Shown one piece after another: positions 54,299 to 62,831 of a stretch of 64,000 bases of DNA; the first letter of the stretch is position 1; every line of letters starts with the position of its first letter. The notes below the pieces were generated by a model, which did not search any database, was not told the origin of the DNA, and worked only from the letters and a program-made list of their open reading frames with translations. This DNA comes from Corynebacterium pseudotuberculosis. GTDB lineage: Bacteria; Actinomycetota; Actinomycetes; Mycobacteriales; Mycobacteriaceae. The position numbers and the translations under genes were made by a program. The DNA lies in the NCBI RefSeq assembly GCF_002155265.1, contig NZ_CP021251.1, positions 1,178,001-1,242,000 on the forward strand, read 5' to 3'.

Positions 54299-54439
54299 AT
54301 GGCACAAGAACAGTTTGCGGGCCCTGAATATTTTACCGAGTTTGATCCCAAGGCTTTCGCGGAAAAACTTAAAAAAGAAGCTGCTGAAAAAGCTGCGCGT
54401 GAAGCCTCCCAAGATAAGCAAGAAGCATCTGGGGATTAA
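54299..54439 (+). CDS. Small charged helical protein
   Basis: 46 residues starting MAQEQFAGPEYFTEF, then Lys/Glu/Ala-rich helix (KAFAEKLKKEAAEKAAREAS) and a polar end. GAGAG upstream is the likely ribosome site. Codon use looks normal and the frame is uninterrupted from a good start; no homologue recognised. Lies 44 bp before the Nudix gene, possibly co-transcribed. Confidence 0.5.
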   Translation: MAQEQFAGPEYFTEFDPKAFAEKLKKEAAEKAAREASQDKQEASGD

Positions 54440-54483
54440 CTCACAGCGGAGAGAACCTTCGCTTTAGATAAAGGACTTTTACC

Positions 54484-55020
54484 ATGCCAACGCCCAATTT
54501 TATCCTTAAGATCAGAGACAAGATTGGTCATGAGCCCTTGTTTCTTCCTGGGGTGACAGCCATCGTGATTAAGGACGTTCCAAAAGACGCTCCGATCACG
54601 GCAGTGCCGGAGGTGCTGCTGGTTAAAAGAAGCGATAATGGGGAATGGACGCCTGTTACAGGAATCGTGGAACCCGGTGAGCAACCACATGTAGCTGCGG
54701 CTCGGGAAGTGAAAGAAGAAACCTGCGTTGACGTAACAGTGGAGGCTCTGCTTGGGGTGGGGGCCGTGGGGCCTGTAGAACACGCAAACGGTGATGTTAG
54801 TTACTACATGGACACCGCAATGCGCTGTAGCGTCGTGGGAGACTGTGTTCCACGTGTAGGGGACGATGAGAGCACGGAGGTGCGTTGGTTCTCTGTCATG
54901 CAGATGCCACCAATGAAGCCGCGCTTCCGGTTGTTAGTGGGAGACGCAGTCGCACAGCTTAAGCGCCCAGAGGGCTTCCGCCCTCGGATGGGATATGAAA
55001 AGCGCGATCGCACAAGATAA
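54484..55020 (+). CDS. Nudix hydrolase
   Basis: 178 residues. Nudix box GIVEPGEQPHVAAAREVKEE continuing TCVD: the GX5EX7REUXEEXGU pattern is complete except that the final Gly is Cys. Hydrolyses nucleoside diphosphates linked to another moiety; substrate unknown. AAAGGA lies 8 nt before the ATG. Confidence 0.88.
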   Translation: MPTPNFILKIRDKIGHEPLFLPGVTAIVIKDVPKDAPITAVPEVLLVKRSDNGEWTPVTGIVEPGEQPHVAAAREVKEETCVDVTVEALLGVGAVGPVEHANGDVSYYMDTAMRCSVVGDCVPRVGDDESTEVRWFSVMQMPPMKPRFRLLVGDAVAQLKRPEGFRPRMGYEKRDRTR

Positions 55021-55033
55021 GTGTTCGTTTTCT

Positions 55034-55042
55034 GGGGGGGGG
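55034..55042 (+). repeat. Poly-G tract (G9) upstream of antiporter promoter
   Basis: Nine consecutive G, ending about 30 nt before the -10 element of the following gene. Tracts of this length can change length by slippage. Confidence 0.7.
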
Positions 55043-55071
55043 TAGTATTACTAATAATTTGAACTCTGGCG

Positions 55072-55077
55072 TAATTT
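55072..55077 (+). promoter_or_regulatory. -10 element, predicted leaderless antiporter gene
   Basis: TAATTT ends 7 nt before ATG 55085; there is no ribosome site. Confidence 0.48.
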
Positions 55078-55084
55078 ATTCCAC

Positions 55085-56455
55085 ATGAATGCTGTCTTGA
55101 TCGCTGTTGTTGTGATGCTTGCGTTGGCCGTCGCACGAGTTCACGTGGTTTTAGCGCTTTTCATCGGCGCTTTAGTGGGCGGACTGGTGAGCGGCATCGG
55201 GCTTGACTCCACAATGGTTGCGTTCCAAGAAGGCCTGGCTGGTGGGGCAAAAATCGCGCTGAGCTACGCGATGCTGGGGGCCTTTGCCATGGCGGTGGCC
55301 AGCTCGGGACTTCCTAAGCTGCTAGCAGATGCGATCATGAAGCGTATCGACGCAGACTCCGAAGGCGCAGGCTCCAACGCCGTTGCCGTGACTAAGTGGT
55401 TGATGCTGGCAGGTATCTTGGCGATGGCAATTATGAGCCAGAATCTTATACCCGTGCACATTGCATTTATTCCGCTTATTGTTCCGCCACTGCTCGGGGT
55501 AATGAATAAGCTGAACCTTGACCGTCGATTGGTAGCGTGCGTGATCACTTTTGGTCTAGTGACCACGTATATGTGGATACCTCTCGGCTTTGGTTCGATC
55601 TTTCTTAATGAGATTCTCTTGGGCAACATCCAAGCAGCGGGCATGGATACGTCGGGGATCAACATCATAAAGGTGATGGGAATCCCTGCGCTCGGCATGC
55701 TCGTGGGGCTATTGATTGCTGTGTTTATTAGCTATCGACGCCCGCGTATTTACGCCTCTGTTGTTGTTGCGGAACAAGCTGGAAGTAATGGCGCTCAGCC
55801 AGAACGCGGGGCAGTTTCCCGCTATAAGGTCGCGGTTTCCATCGTGGCCATTGTGGTTACTTTTGTGGTTCAGATTGTTATGCAATCTGTGGACACCGAG
55901 GCAGATCCACTTCTTATAGGCACATTGGCTGGATTGGCTATTTTCATGCTCACTGGAGCCGTGAACTGGCGTGAAGCCGATGACGTCTTCAGCCAAGGTA
56001 TGAAGATGATGGCGATGATTGGGTTCATCATGATCACGGCCCAGGGCTTTGCGTCGGTGATGAAGAAGACGGGAGAAGTCGAAGCGCTTGTTCATACTTC
56101 TGCTGAGTTATTTGGTGATAACAAAGCAATAGGCGCGCTGGTGATGCTGCTTGTCGGACTTGTGGTGACTATGGGAATCGGTTCTTCCTTTTCTACACTT
56201 CCGATCATCGCGACTATTTATGTTCCGCTTTGTACTGCTATGGGCTTTTCTCCCGCTGCCACTGTGGCAATTATCGGAGCTGCCGGCGCGTTGGGAGACG
56301 CTGGATCGCCTGCCTCAGATTCCACCCTTGGCCCGACTTCTGGTTTAAATGCGGATGGCCAGCATGACCATATTCGAGATTCGGTCATTCCTACCTTCCT
56401 TCACTACAACCTCCCGCTTATTGCATCGGGATGGGTTGCCGCGATGGTTCTTTAA
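55085..56455 (+). CDS. Na+/H+ antiporter family protein (YuiF/NhaC-like)
   Basis: 456 residues with about 11-12 hydrophobic helices. Blocks AFAMAVASSGLPKLLAD, AGILAMAIMSQNLIPVHIAF and the C-terminal GAAGALGDAGSPASDSTLGP match the Na_H_antiporter/YuiF family, broadly in the ion-transporter superfamily. Could also be a small-solute transporter: family members are poorly characterised. Runs alone; followed by a 361-bp gap. Confidence 0.82.
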   Translation: MNAVLIAVVVMLALAVARVHVVLALFIGALVGGLVSGIGLDSTMVAFQEGLAGGAKIALSYAMLGAFAMAVASSGLPKLLADAIMKRIDADSEGAGSNAVAVTKWLMLAGILAMAIMSQNLIPVHIAFIPLIVPPLLGVMNKLNLDRRLVACVITFGLVTTYMWIPLGFGSIFLNEILLGNIQAAGMDTSGINIIKVMGIPALGMLVGLLIAVFISYRRPRIYASVVVAEQAGSNGAQPERGAVSRYKVAVSIVAIVVTFVVQIVMQSVDTEADPLLIGTLAGLAIFMLTGAVNWREADDVFSQGMKMMAMIGFIMITAQGFASVMKKTGEVEALVHTSAELFGDNKAIGALVMLLVGLVVTMGIGSSFSTLPIIATIYVPLCTAMGFSPAATVAIIGAAGALGDAGSPASDSTLGPTSGLNADGQHDHIRDSVIPTFLHYNLPLIASGWVAAMVL

Positions 56456-56502
56456 TGTAAAGCGGTACGGGAAGGCTAGAGGGCCGCTTCTAGCGGGATT
56501 TC

Positions 56503-56529
56503 TTGTAGCGCTACAAGCTAGCGCTACAA
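56503..56529 (+). repeat. Perfect inverted repeat built from two TAGCGCTA palindromes
   Basis: TTGTAGCGCTA (56503-56513), CAAGC, TAGCGCTACAA (56519-56529). Each arm is itself near-palindromic, so it is both a hairpin and a tandem operator-like pair, 47 bp after the antiporter stop. Confidence 0.65.
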
Positions 56530-56775
56530 ACTGCTATGTGAGGCGGTTTCTACCGTTTGGGGGTGTTATGCGGATTTGTTTGTGCTATTGGAGACGAAAA
56601 TTTTTTCCACGAAACAAGTCGGTTTTAAAACTTTAAAAAACGCGCATAAACCCTTGTTGAGGGGTGGTCTTTAGGTTGTTTTTCCGGAATTTAACTGTGT
56701 TGCAAAACGGTCACGAGCGGCGCACATGAGGATAACGATTTTGTTTAAGGATGCGCGCGACCCCCTAGGTGTGTT

Positions 56776-56781
56776 TACAGT
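56776..56781 (+). promoter_or_regulatory. -10 element of csbD
   Basis: TACAGT 35 nt before the csbD start. A GGAA-type sequence further upstream (56685) could suggest an alternative sigma factor, but spacing is poor. Confidence 0.35.
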
Positions 56782-56816
56782 GGAGTCACACTGAAATCAA
56801 CAGAAAGGTTGTATGG

Positions 56817-57026
56817 ATGGGTGACATGGAAAACAAACTGGATCAGCTTGGTGGCAAAGCCAAAGAAGCTTTTGGAGAGGCTACGGAAAACGATAGCCTT
56901 GCCGATGAAGGCCGCGCAGATCAAACTAAGGCTGATGCCAAGGAAGCAGTCTCCAATGCCGGTGAAAAGGTAAAGGATGCTGCAAACAAAGTCTTGGGTT
57001 CTTTCCAAAAGGGAGAAGACAAGTAG
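56817..57026 (+). CDS. CsbD-family stress protein
   Basis: 69 residues starting MGDMENKLDQLGGKAKEAFG, all helical and charged, with the KAKEAFGEATENDSL and ADQTKADAKEAV repeats of CsbD. CsbD is a general-stress protein in Bacillus; its function is unknown. AAAGG lies about 9 nt upstream of ATG 56817. Confidence 0.88.
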   Translation: MGDMENKLDQLGGKAKEAFGEATENDSLADEGRADQTKADAKEAVSNAGEKVKDAANKVLGSFQKGEDK

Positions 57027-57147
57027 TTATATAGCGCAAGCTAGATAAAACGTCAGAGTAGCACTGATTGCGATCTATTTAATATTATTTTCTTTATTGA
57101 AAATAAAACCACGGGCCTTGAGGGGTTCGGACCTGTGGAAATCAGGG

Positions 57148-57198
57148 ATGTGTTGCTGGATGTTGGGTGAGGGATACAGCATTCAGCAACACATTTTT
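57148..57198 (+). terminator. Rho-independent terminator downstream of csbD
   Basis: ATGTGTTGCTG (57148-57158) pairs with CAGCAACACAT (57184-57194), followed by TTTT. The loop is long (25 nt). Confidence 0.65.
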
Positions 57199-57283
57199 CA
57201 AAGTCTTTATTGGGAGCGTTTCACCTGAAGCGTTGTTGGAAAAGAAGAGGTTAAGAGGCCTTTATATAGAATCATAAAACCTG

Positions 57284-57289
57284 TAGGGT
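57284..57289 (+). promoter_or_regulatory. -10 element, predicted leaderless guaB1
   Basis: TAGGGT ends 8 nt before GTG 57298, favouring that start over the ATG at 57292. Confidence 0.42.
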
Positions 57290-57297
57290 GAATGCAC

Positions 57298-58731
57298 GTG
57301 CGATTTCTTAATGGTCAAATACCGCCGTACGAGCTGACATATCACGACGTTTTCATGGTGCCTTCAGTGTCTTCTGTAGGGTCACGAATGTCTGTGGATC
57401 TTGCTACGAGCGATGAAACAGGAACTACTATTCCACTTGTTATTGCAAACATGACCGCTGTCGCAGGCCGACGCATGGCGGAAACTGTTGCACGGCGCGG
57501 TGGTGTTGTCATACTTCCTCAAGACGTGCCAGCGGAGATCGCTGCGGAGACCATTGCACGGGTAAAAAATGCACACCCAGTATTTGAGTCGCCCATCACG
57601 GTCAAGCCTCACCATACTGTGGGGTACACGCGTAATTTGTTGCACAAGCGTGCGCATGGCGCGGCCATTGTGGTCGAAGGGGACCGCCCCGTGGGCGTGG
57701 TCACCGAAAAAGATATTGCAAAGGTAGATAACTTTGCCCAGGTGGGGACGCTCATGTCGGCTAATGTGATGACATTACCCAGCAGTATTACTCCCCAAGA
57801 GTCTTTCCGCATACTCAATGAGCACGGGCGCAGGTTGGCACCTGTGGTCGCGAGCGATGGCACTCTCGTGGGTATTGTGACCAAGCAGTCCGCTTTGCGC
57901 GCTACGTTGTACAAACCAGCCCTCGACGCCGACGGAAAACTCCGTGTGGGCGCCGCAATTGGAATCAACGGCGACGTTGCGGGACGTGCACAAAAGCTTA
58001 TCGACGCAGGCGCAGACGTCCTTGTCGTGGATACTGCGCATGGACATCAGACGCACACCATGGAAGCCCTGAAGAAAGTTCGCGCGCTCAATCCGCCAGT
58101 GCCGGTTGCCGCGGGCAACGTGGTGACTGCCGACGGCGTACATGATCTGGTGGCAGCTGGAGCAGACATTATTAAAGTCGGAGTGGGGCCTGGTGCTATG
58201 TGCACGACTCGCATGCAGACTGGGGTGGGGCGGCCACAGTTCAGCGCTGTTCTGGAGTGTGCCGCGGAGGCTAAGAAACTTGGTGCACATGTGTGGGCTG
58301 ACGGTGGTGTGCGTGATCCTCGCGACGTTGCCTTGGCGCTCGCCGCCGGTGCATCGAACGTGATTATTGGCTCATGGTTTGCCGGTACCTTCGAATCTCC
58401 TGGAGACATGCACTATGACCTCGATGGTCGTATGTACAAGGAATCCTTTGGTATGGCCTCGCGCCGTGCGGTAGTAAACCGCAACTCGGATACTGAGGCG
58501 TTTGAAAAAGCCCGCCGCGAGATGTTTGAAGAGGGAATTTCCTCCGCAAAGATCTACCTTGAAGAGGGGAAAGGCGGGGTGGAAGATCTTATAGACCACA
58601 TCATTTCTGGCGTGCGTTCCTCCTTTACCTATGCCGGCTCAGATAGCATAGCTACCTTCCAAGATCGGGCCGTGGTCGGAGTTCAGTCGGCTGCGGGTTT
58701 TGCCGAAGGCATGGCACGGCCGACTCGTTAA
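57298..58731 (+). CDS. guaB1: GuaB1-type IMP dehydrogenase paralogue / GMP reductase
   Basis: 477 residues with an IMPDH barrel split by two CBS repeats (about 95-200). Catalytic Cys is in GVGPGAMCTTRMQTGVGRPQ; GINGDVAGRAQ and GMASRRAVVNR are present. Length and sequence match M. tuberculosis Rv1843c (GuaB1). The mycobacterial enzyme acts as GMP reductase, not IMP dehydrogenase, so the salvage direction GMP to IMP is likely. GTG 57298 gives the family start MRFLNGQ. Confidence 0.91.
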   Translation: MRFLNGQIPPYELTYHDVFMVPSVSSVGSRMSVDLATSDETGTTIPLVIANMTAVAGRRMAETVARRGGVVILPQDVPAEIAAETIARVKNAHPVFESPITVKPHHTVGYTRNLLHKRAHGAAIVVEGDRPVGVVTEKDIAKVDNFAQVGTLMSANVMTLPSSITPQESFRILNEHGRRLAPVVASDGTLVGIVTKQSALRATLYKPALDADGKLRVGAAIGINGDVAGRAQKLIDAGADVLVVDTAHGHQTHTMEALKKVRALNPPVPVAAGNVVTADGVHDLVAAGADIIKVGVGPGAMCTTRMQTGVGRPQFSAVLECAAEAKKLGAHVWADGGVRDPRDVALALAAGASNVIIGSWFAGTFESPGDMHYDLDGRMYKESFGMASRRAVVNRNSDTEAFEKARREMFEEGISSAKIYLEEGKGGVEDLIDHIISGVRSSFTYAGSDSIATFQDRAVVGVQSAAGFAEGMARPTR

Positions 58732-58746
58732 ACACCCACAAAGTTC

Positions 58747-58789
58747 AATCCCCGTGGGGAGACGCTTGCCGCGTCTCCCCACGGGGATT
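58747..58789. terminator. Strong bidirectional terminator
   Basis: Two perfect 19-bp arms (58747-58765 and 58771-58789; AATCCCCGTGGGGAGACGC and complement) around TTGCC, then TTTTA on the plus strand. Separates guaB1 from the convergent PTS IIC-like gene. Confidence 0.9.
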
Positions 58790-58805
58790 TTATGTATAAG
58801 AGCAA

Positions 58806-59876
58806 TTATTCAAAGTTCAGCTTGTAATTCTCAGGCGCAACCAAACCGGCTTTTTCGCACGCCCAAAACGATGCGAATGCCAGAATGATAGGTGCAACAA
58901 CAAAGATCGCAAGGATGATGAGGACGTTGGATACAGACCAACCCCATCCTTCGGCATTTAATGCCGCCAAGGGCCCCACTAGCCCGGATATGCCAAAGCC
59001 TGCGGAAATCGGGGTACCGGAGATCCCCAGCGCTCCGCCTGCAGCACCCAGAACTGCAGCGCTGAGTGCTAACGGTAAGAAGTTGATGGGACGCCCCCAG
59101 ATATTTGCCATGTGGACTTTTGGAGACCCCAGAATCGGTAGGAGGGAAGTAGCCACCCCGTTGGCTTTCCATCCGGCGATCGCCAGGCCGAAACCGGCAG
59201 CCACCACGCCTAAGTTGGCGGTTCCGGAAGCTACTCCGGACATATAGATTGCTGTGGCAATGCCAACTGTAGAGATAGGGGAGACAATTCCGAGCGCAAA
59301 GGCGACGGCCAAGATCGCTCCCATAACTATCGGTTGAAGGCCCGTGGCTCCATTGATTACGTCGCCAAGCCAAACGCTAAAAGCATCCACCGCAGGGTAA
59401 GTAACTACCCAACCGATGCCGCCTGCAACGACGATGACGATTGTAGATAGCAATAAAATTGTGTAATTTCCCAGCTTAGGGCCGATGAACAGCACTAGTC
59501 CCACCGCAAGGGCCGCAGTGAGCCCTGTGTTAATAACGAGTCCTGTGCCCTGGAGATGGAAACCGCCATTGGGGTCTACGGCGGCAACGCCCGAGCCCAG
59601 CACTGCCGCAATTCCTACGCTCGCTGTCTGGATCGGGGTCAGTTTGAACTGCATGGCTACCAAAACGCCAATGAGGATGGGCAGCATGGAAGAAGATAAC
59701 GTCACCAGCATGAGTAGCGTTTTCAGGGCAGGCCAGTGTGGGACAAGCGCCTTGAGCAGCTCGCCGAGGAGCGCCTGAGGGACCAGCGCCACCACAACGG
59801 CGATAGAGATTCCGTTGAGAACATTCATGGTGAAGGAACCGAGTGAGCCTCGGGATGATTCTGTGTTTCTAGACAT
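58806..59876 (-). CDS. PTS_EIIC_2-type membrane transporter
   Basis: 356 residues, nine to ten membrane helices. Segments LSSSMLPILIGVLVAMQF, GSGVAAVDPNGGFHLQGTG, ATAIYMSGVASGTANLG and GSPKVHMANIWGRPINFLP match the PTS IIC-like family PF13303, present as a stand-alone protein without IIA or IIB domains. No PTS genes are adjacent, so PTS-independent transport is possible. AAGGG precedes the ATG. Confidence 0.84.
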   Translation of the reverse strand: MSRNTESSRGSLGSFTMNVLNGISIAVVVALVPQALLGELLKALVPHWPALKTLLMLVTLSSSMLPILIGVLVAMQFKLTPIQTASVGIAAVLGSGVAAVDPNGGFHLQGTGLVINTGLTAALAVGLVLFIGPKLGNYTILLLSTIVIVVAGGIGWVVTYPAVDAFSVWLGDVINGATGLQPIVMGAILAVAFALGIVSPISTVGIATAIYMSGVASGTANLGVVAAGFGLAIAGWKANGVATSLLPILGSPKVHMANIWGRPINFLPLALSAAVLGAAGGALGISGTPISAGFGISGLVGPLAALNAEGWGWSVSNVLIILAIFVVAPIILAFASFWACEKAGLVAPENYKLNFE

Positions 59877-59991
59877 AGAGGCCCTTCGCGATAGCTGATA
59901 AATAAAAAGAGTTCGCGTGCCCGCTCAGGCTCGCTTACAACGTCCACAGTTGCCAACACTGCTCGACGCGGCATGTTGGGCAATGATATCC

Positions 59992-60053
59992 ACAAAATAG
60001 AAAAATTAATAATATTCCGTCTGAAATGCTGAATATTCTGCATAGTATTTTGT
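59992..60053. repeat. Nested inverted repeat in A/T-rich promoter region
   Basis: Outer ACAAAATA (59992-59999) with TATTTTGT (60046-60053); inner AATATTC (60011-60017) with GAATATT (60031-60037). Located about 120-180 bp before the PTS IIC-like start on the minus strand; operator candidate. Confidence 0.5.
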
Positions 60054-60109
60054 AGGGTGGTGGACACTCTCTTATGGAGAGGGGGTAGGGGGCGGGGTGG
60101 CGGTGCAAA

Positions 60110-60256
60110 ATGATGAAGCTAAAACGTCATGCTCGTCAAGTTCAGCAAGCGTTAAGACTTGTGCTCTATGTGGTCTTTTTTGGGGTGAAAGTACCCCTGA
60201 ATTGCGAAAGTTGCGGGACTTGTAAGCCCTGTTTGGTACATTGGCTACCCCGATAA
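60110..60256 (+). CDS. Candidate 48-residue Cys-rich small protein
   Basis: Frame starting MMKLKRHARQVQQALRLVLY, a short hydrophobic segment (LVLYVVFFGVKVPL), then CESCGTCKPC, four cysteines each three residues apart, and a basic end. The pattern resembles a metal or iron-sulfur site. No clear ribosome site or leaderless promoter precedes it (only GGCGGTG), so it may be a chance frame. It lies just upstream of the iron-regulated HtaA-like gene. Confidence 0.3.
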   Translation: MMKLKRHARQVQQALRLVLYVVFFGVKVPLNCESCGTCKPCLVHWLPR

Positions 60257-60296
60257 GTGGGGATACTTAAAAAGTAGCGGGGTCATCCAATCTCAT

Positions 60297-60315
60297 TAAG
60301 GTTAGATTAACCTAA
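60297..60315 (+). promoter_or_regulatory. DtxR-type iron box
   Basis: TAAGGTTAGATTAACCTAA matches 16 of 19 positions of the DtxR consensus TTAGGTTAGCCTAACCTAA. It covers a TAGATT -10 element (60303-60308), so iron-loaded DtxR would block transcription of the HtaA-like gene. Confidence 0.85.
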
Positions 60316-60376
60316 CTAAAGAGGATTATGATGTGTCATCGTTCCCTCATTGGTTCATTTGAAATGGAGTTGTTCG

Positions 60377-62683
60377 TTGAAGAATCAACGTTTCCGGCAC
60401 ATACTTACAACAACGGTGGCATGTGCAACACTTATATCCCTCACAGTTCCCAATGCTATTGCTGAACCTGAATCCAAAGTTGTGCAGGATCCCAGCGCGA
60501 TTGCAACCTCTGATAGCACCCCTGAACTGCCAGCATCCGAGGAAACGACTGTTGACGCTGAAGACGATAAAGGCGTTGATCCCAATGCGATTTCTGCGGC
60601 GCTGAAAGACCTTGATAAAGAGATTAAGGGCGCAGGCGATAAGGCCGTTTCTGTAGCCGACGGAATTTTGGGAGACAAAGGCGCTGCGGAGGAAAAGAAG
60701 CCTGCTGCCGCCGCTGCCGTGGATCGAAAAGATAAAGGGAGCACGTTAACTTGGGGCGTGCGTTCCTCGTTTAACAACTACACCGGTGGCCCTACCGCAA
60801 TGCTTGACGACGCGACTCAGAATGACAAAAAGAATCAATTTACCTTTAATCTAGAGTCGGTTTCCTATGAAAGTGACACCGAAAAGCTGGAAGCAAAGTT
60901 TAAGGGGGGTGTTCACTATCAAAAATACTGTGACGATAACACCAATCATACTGGTTGCAAGCTGGACCTAAAGATTGAGAACCCTCGGATCGTGATGAGC
61001 AAGGATGGCTCACATGTCTTTGCTAAGGTTTCTTCAAAAAAATATAACTCCAATGAGACTTACACTAACAGCGGCACGGATGATGCGAAGCCGATAGCAC
61101 AGCTCTACACCGCTAATGCCGTTTTTGAAGAAAAAGATGGCAAGGTTACCTGGTCTGAAATTCCTACGTTGCTCACTCAAGATGGCAGCGAGATGTTCTC
61201 GAATTTCTACCCCGTTAATAGCTCCCTTGATCCACTGACGTTTAGCTTTGATGAGTCCAAGCTCGAGGGGGATAAGGACTCCTATAAGCGTTTGTCCACC
61301 GACAACGCTAAATATGTTGTGTCCTCACAAAAATTTGATAACCAAGTAAACTATGAGCTGCATCGTGAGCTGTTCAAGTTTAAAGATCACATTATTGTTG
61401 CCACATCGGATCATCGCTTCACCCCGAATGACAAGGCTGGGTTTGCTCTGCTCAATCGCGATTTAGCGGAGAAGTCCTTTAAGGGCGTGAAGATCAATGG
61501 CTATGGCGCCGTTGCCTTTGATGAGGCTAAGGGCGATCTCTACTATGTTGCCAAAAAGACTGACACGAAGCCTTTTGATGACGATACAAAGTCCCTGTAT
61601 AAGATCCACGTGGATGTGGAAACGGGATTCGGTGAACCACAACTTGCTCACACGTTTGCTGAGGAGATCACCGCTGTAGGCTACAACCCGGCAAGTAAAG
61701 ATGTTGTTGCCGTTACTCAAAAGCAAACGGCTATTGTTAACCAAAGCACAATCACGCCGGTTGTATTGCCTGAACAGAGTGAGCTTGTGAAGGAGTCCGG
61801 TTTTACTGAGCCTAAAAACCTTTATGGCTCTATTGTGAGCTACTCGCCAGCGGTTAATGAGCTTCTACCTGTAGAAGATGGCTCTTTTGTTCTGAACGGT
61901 GACTCCGCTAGCGCCAAGAAAGATGGCAAGCAATACTATGGCCTGATGGTTTCCATTAACCCTAAGAATGCAAAGCCTGCAAAGCTTCTCGGGGAATCGG
62001 CAACGGAAAATATCGGTATCCAGTCCAGCGCTGCTCGGATTAACCGCGAAACTATTGTTCGATACAACAAGAACGCTTCTGAATCTCACGCTGTTGCTCA
62101 GTCGTTCCGACTAAAAGACGGCAACCTGGTCAAAGAAAGCGCCGATGCCATCACGGGCACGGATGCTGACGTTAAAAACTGGGGTAATGCCTTTGTTATG
62201 GACGATGGCACCATTATGGCGCTGGACAGCAAAGACGGCATGATCAAGCACGTTGATGCGAAGAACTTTAAGAATGTTCAAAACGAGAAAACGGATGAGC
62301 ATGGACGGAAGTTTGAGTCAATAGCGCTTCCTAAAGGTGCAAAGACTGCTGAGCATCAGCATGGTTCCATCTTGCAGCTTGATAAGGGAACCTTCTACGT
62401 TCCTTCCTTTGACGATGTGAAAGGCGAGTCTGAGGAAACATATGCGCTGAGGAAAGTTTATGATCCAAAGTTTACGCCTGAGGCTCAGAAGCAGGGGCAG
62501 GAGTTTCCTAAGGTAGAGGAGCAGAAAGATACTCCCCGAGAAAGCAAGAGCTTCCTGAGTAAAACATGGAAGGTTGTTCTTGGCGTTCTCGGTGCTCTTG
62601 GCGGAATTCTGGGAATTCTTGGTGCGGCTAACCATTTCTTTGGTGAGCAGATTCGTAGTTTCTTAGACCGGTTCCATAACTAG
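60377..62683 (+). CDS. HtaA-domain surface heme-binding protein (ChtA/ChtC-like)
   Basis: 768 residues. Signal peptide with cleavage after NAIA (residue ~29), acidic/Ala linker, one HtaA (CR) domain about residues 120-290 starting LTWGVRSSFNNYTGG (Trp126, Tyr135; His180 in GGVHYQKYC), then ~450 residues of repeated beta strands resembling a propeller, and a C-terminal membrane helix (VVLGVLGALGGILGILGAA) with a short tail. The layout fits ChtA/ChtC hemoglobin-heme proteins. TTG 60377 is chosen: GGAG lies 7 nt upstream and the signal peptide then begins MKNQRFRH. Confidence 0.86.
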   Translation: MKNQRFRHILTTTVACATLISLTVPNAIAEPESKVVQDPSAIATSDSTPELPASEETTVDAEDDKGVDPNAISAALKDLDKEIKGAGDKAVSVADGILGDKGAAEEKKPAAAAAVDRKDKGSTLTWGVRSSFNNYTGGPTAMLDDATQNDKKNQFTFNLESVSYESDTEKLEAKFKGGVHYQKYCDDNTNHTGCKLDLKIENPRIVMSKDGSHVFAKVSSKKYNSNETYTNSGTDDAKPIAQLYTANAVFEEKDGKVTWSEIPTLLTQDGSEMFSNFYPVNSSLDPLTFSFDESKLEGDKDSYKRLSTDNAKYVVSSQKFDNQVNYELHRELFKFKDHIIVATSDHRFTPNDKAGFALLNRDLAEKSFKGVKINGYGAVAFDEAKGDLYYVAKKTDTKPFDDDTKSLYKIHVDVETGFGEPQLAHTFAEEITAVGYNPASKDVVAVTQKQTAIVNQSTITPVVLPEQSELVKESGFTEPKNLYGSIVSYSPAVNELLPVEDGSFVLNGDSASAKKDGKQYYGLMVSINPKNAKPAKLLGESATENIGIQSSAARINRETIVRYNKNASESHAVAQSFRLKDGNLVKESADAITGTDADVKNWGNAFVMDDGTIMALDSKDGMIKHVDAKNFKNVQNEKTDEHGRKFESIALPKGAKTAEHQHGSILQLDKGTFYVPSFDDVKGESEETYALRKVYDPKFTPEAQKQGQEFPKVEEQKDTPRESKSFLSKTWKVVLGVLGALGGILGILGAANHFFGEQIRSFLDRFHN

Positions 62684-62831
62684 GGTAGAAGGTTTAATCA
62701 CCCCTCTGGCAATTCGACACTGGCTTTTATCTGATTGCCGGAGGGGGGGTGCTGTGGGCGCCTTTGCGCTGGGGGTAGATCAAAGGTGCGATGAGGCGTG
62801 GGATGTGTAGCCGCCACGTCTACGAAGAGAG

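Larger units (their letters stand above)
56456..56816. other. 361-bp intergenic region, antiporter/csbD
   Basis: No credible gene. It contains a strong hairpin at 56503-56529 (listed separately), an A/T-rich middle (56605-56645) and the csbD promoter near 56776. Confidence 0.6.
59877..60376. other. 500-bp divergent region, transporter/HtaA-like gene
   Basis: Contains a nested inverted repeat (59992-60053), a 48-codon Cys-rich frame (60110-60256), the DtxR-type operator (60297-60315) and an overlapping short frame (60328-60465), each described separately. The transporter promoter should lie in 59890-60060, an A/T-rich stretch. Confidence 0.6.
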
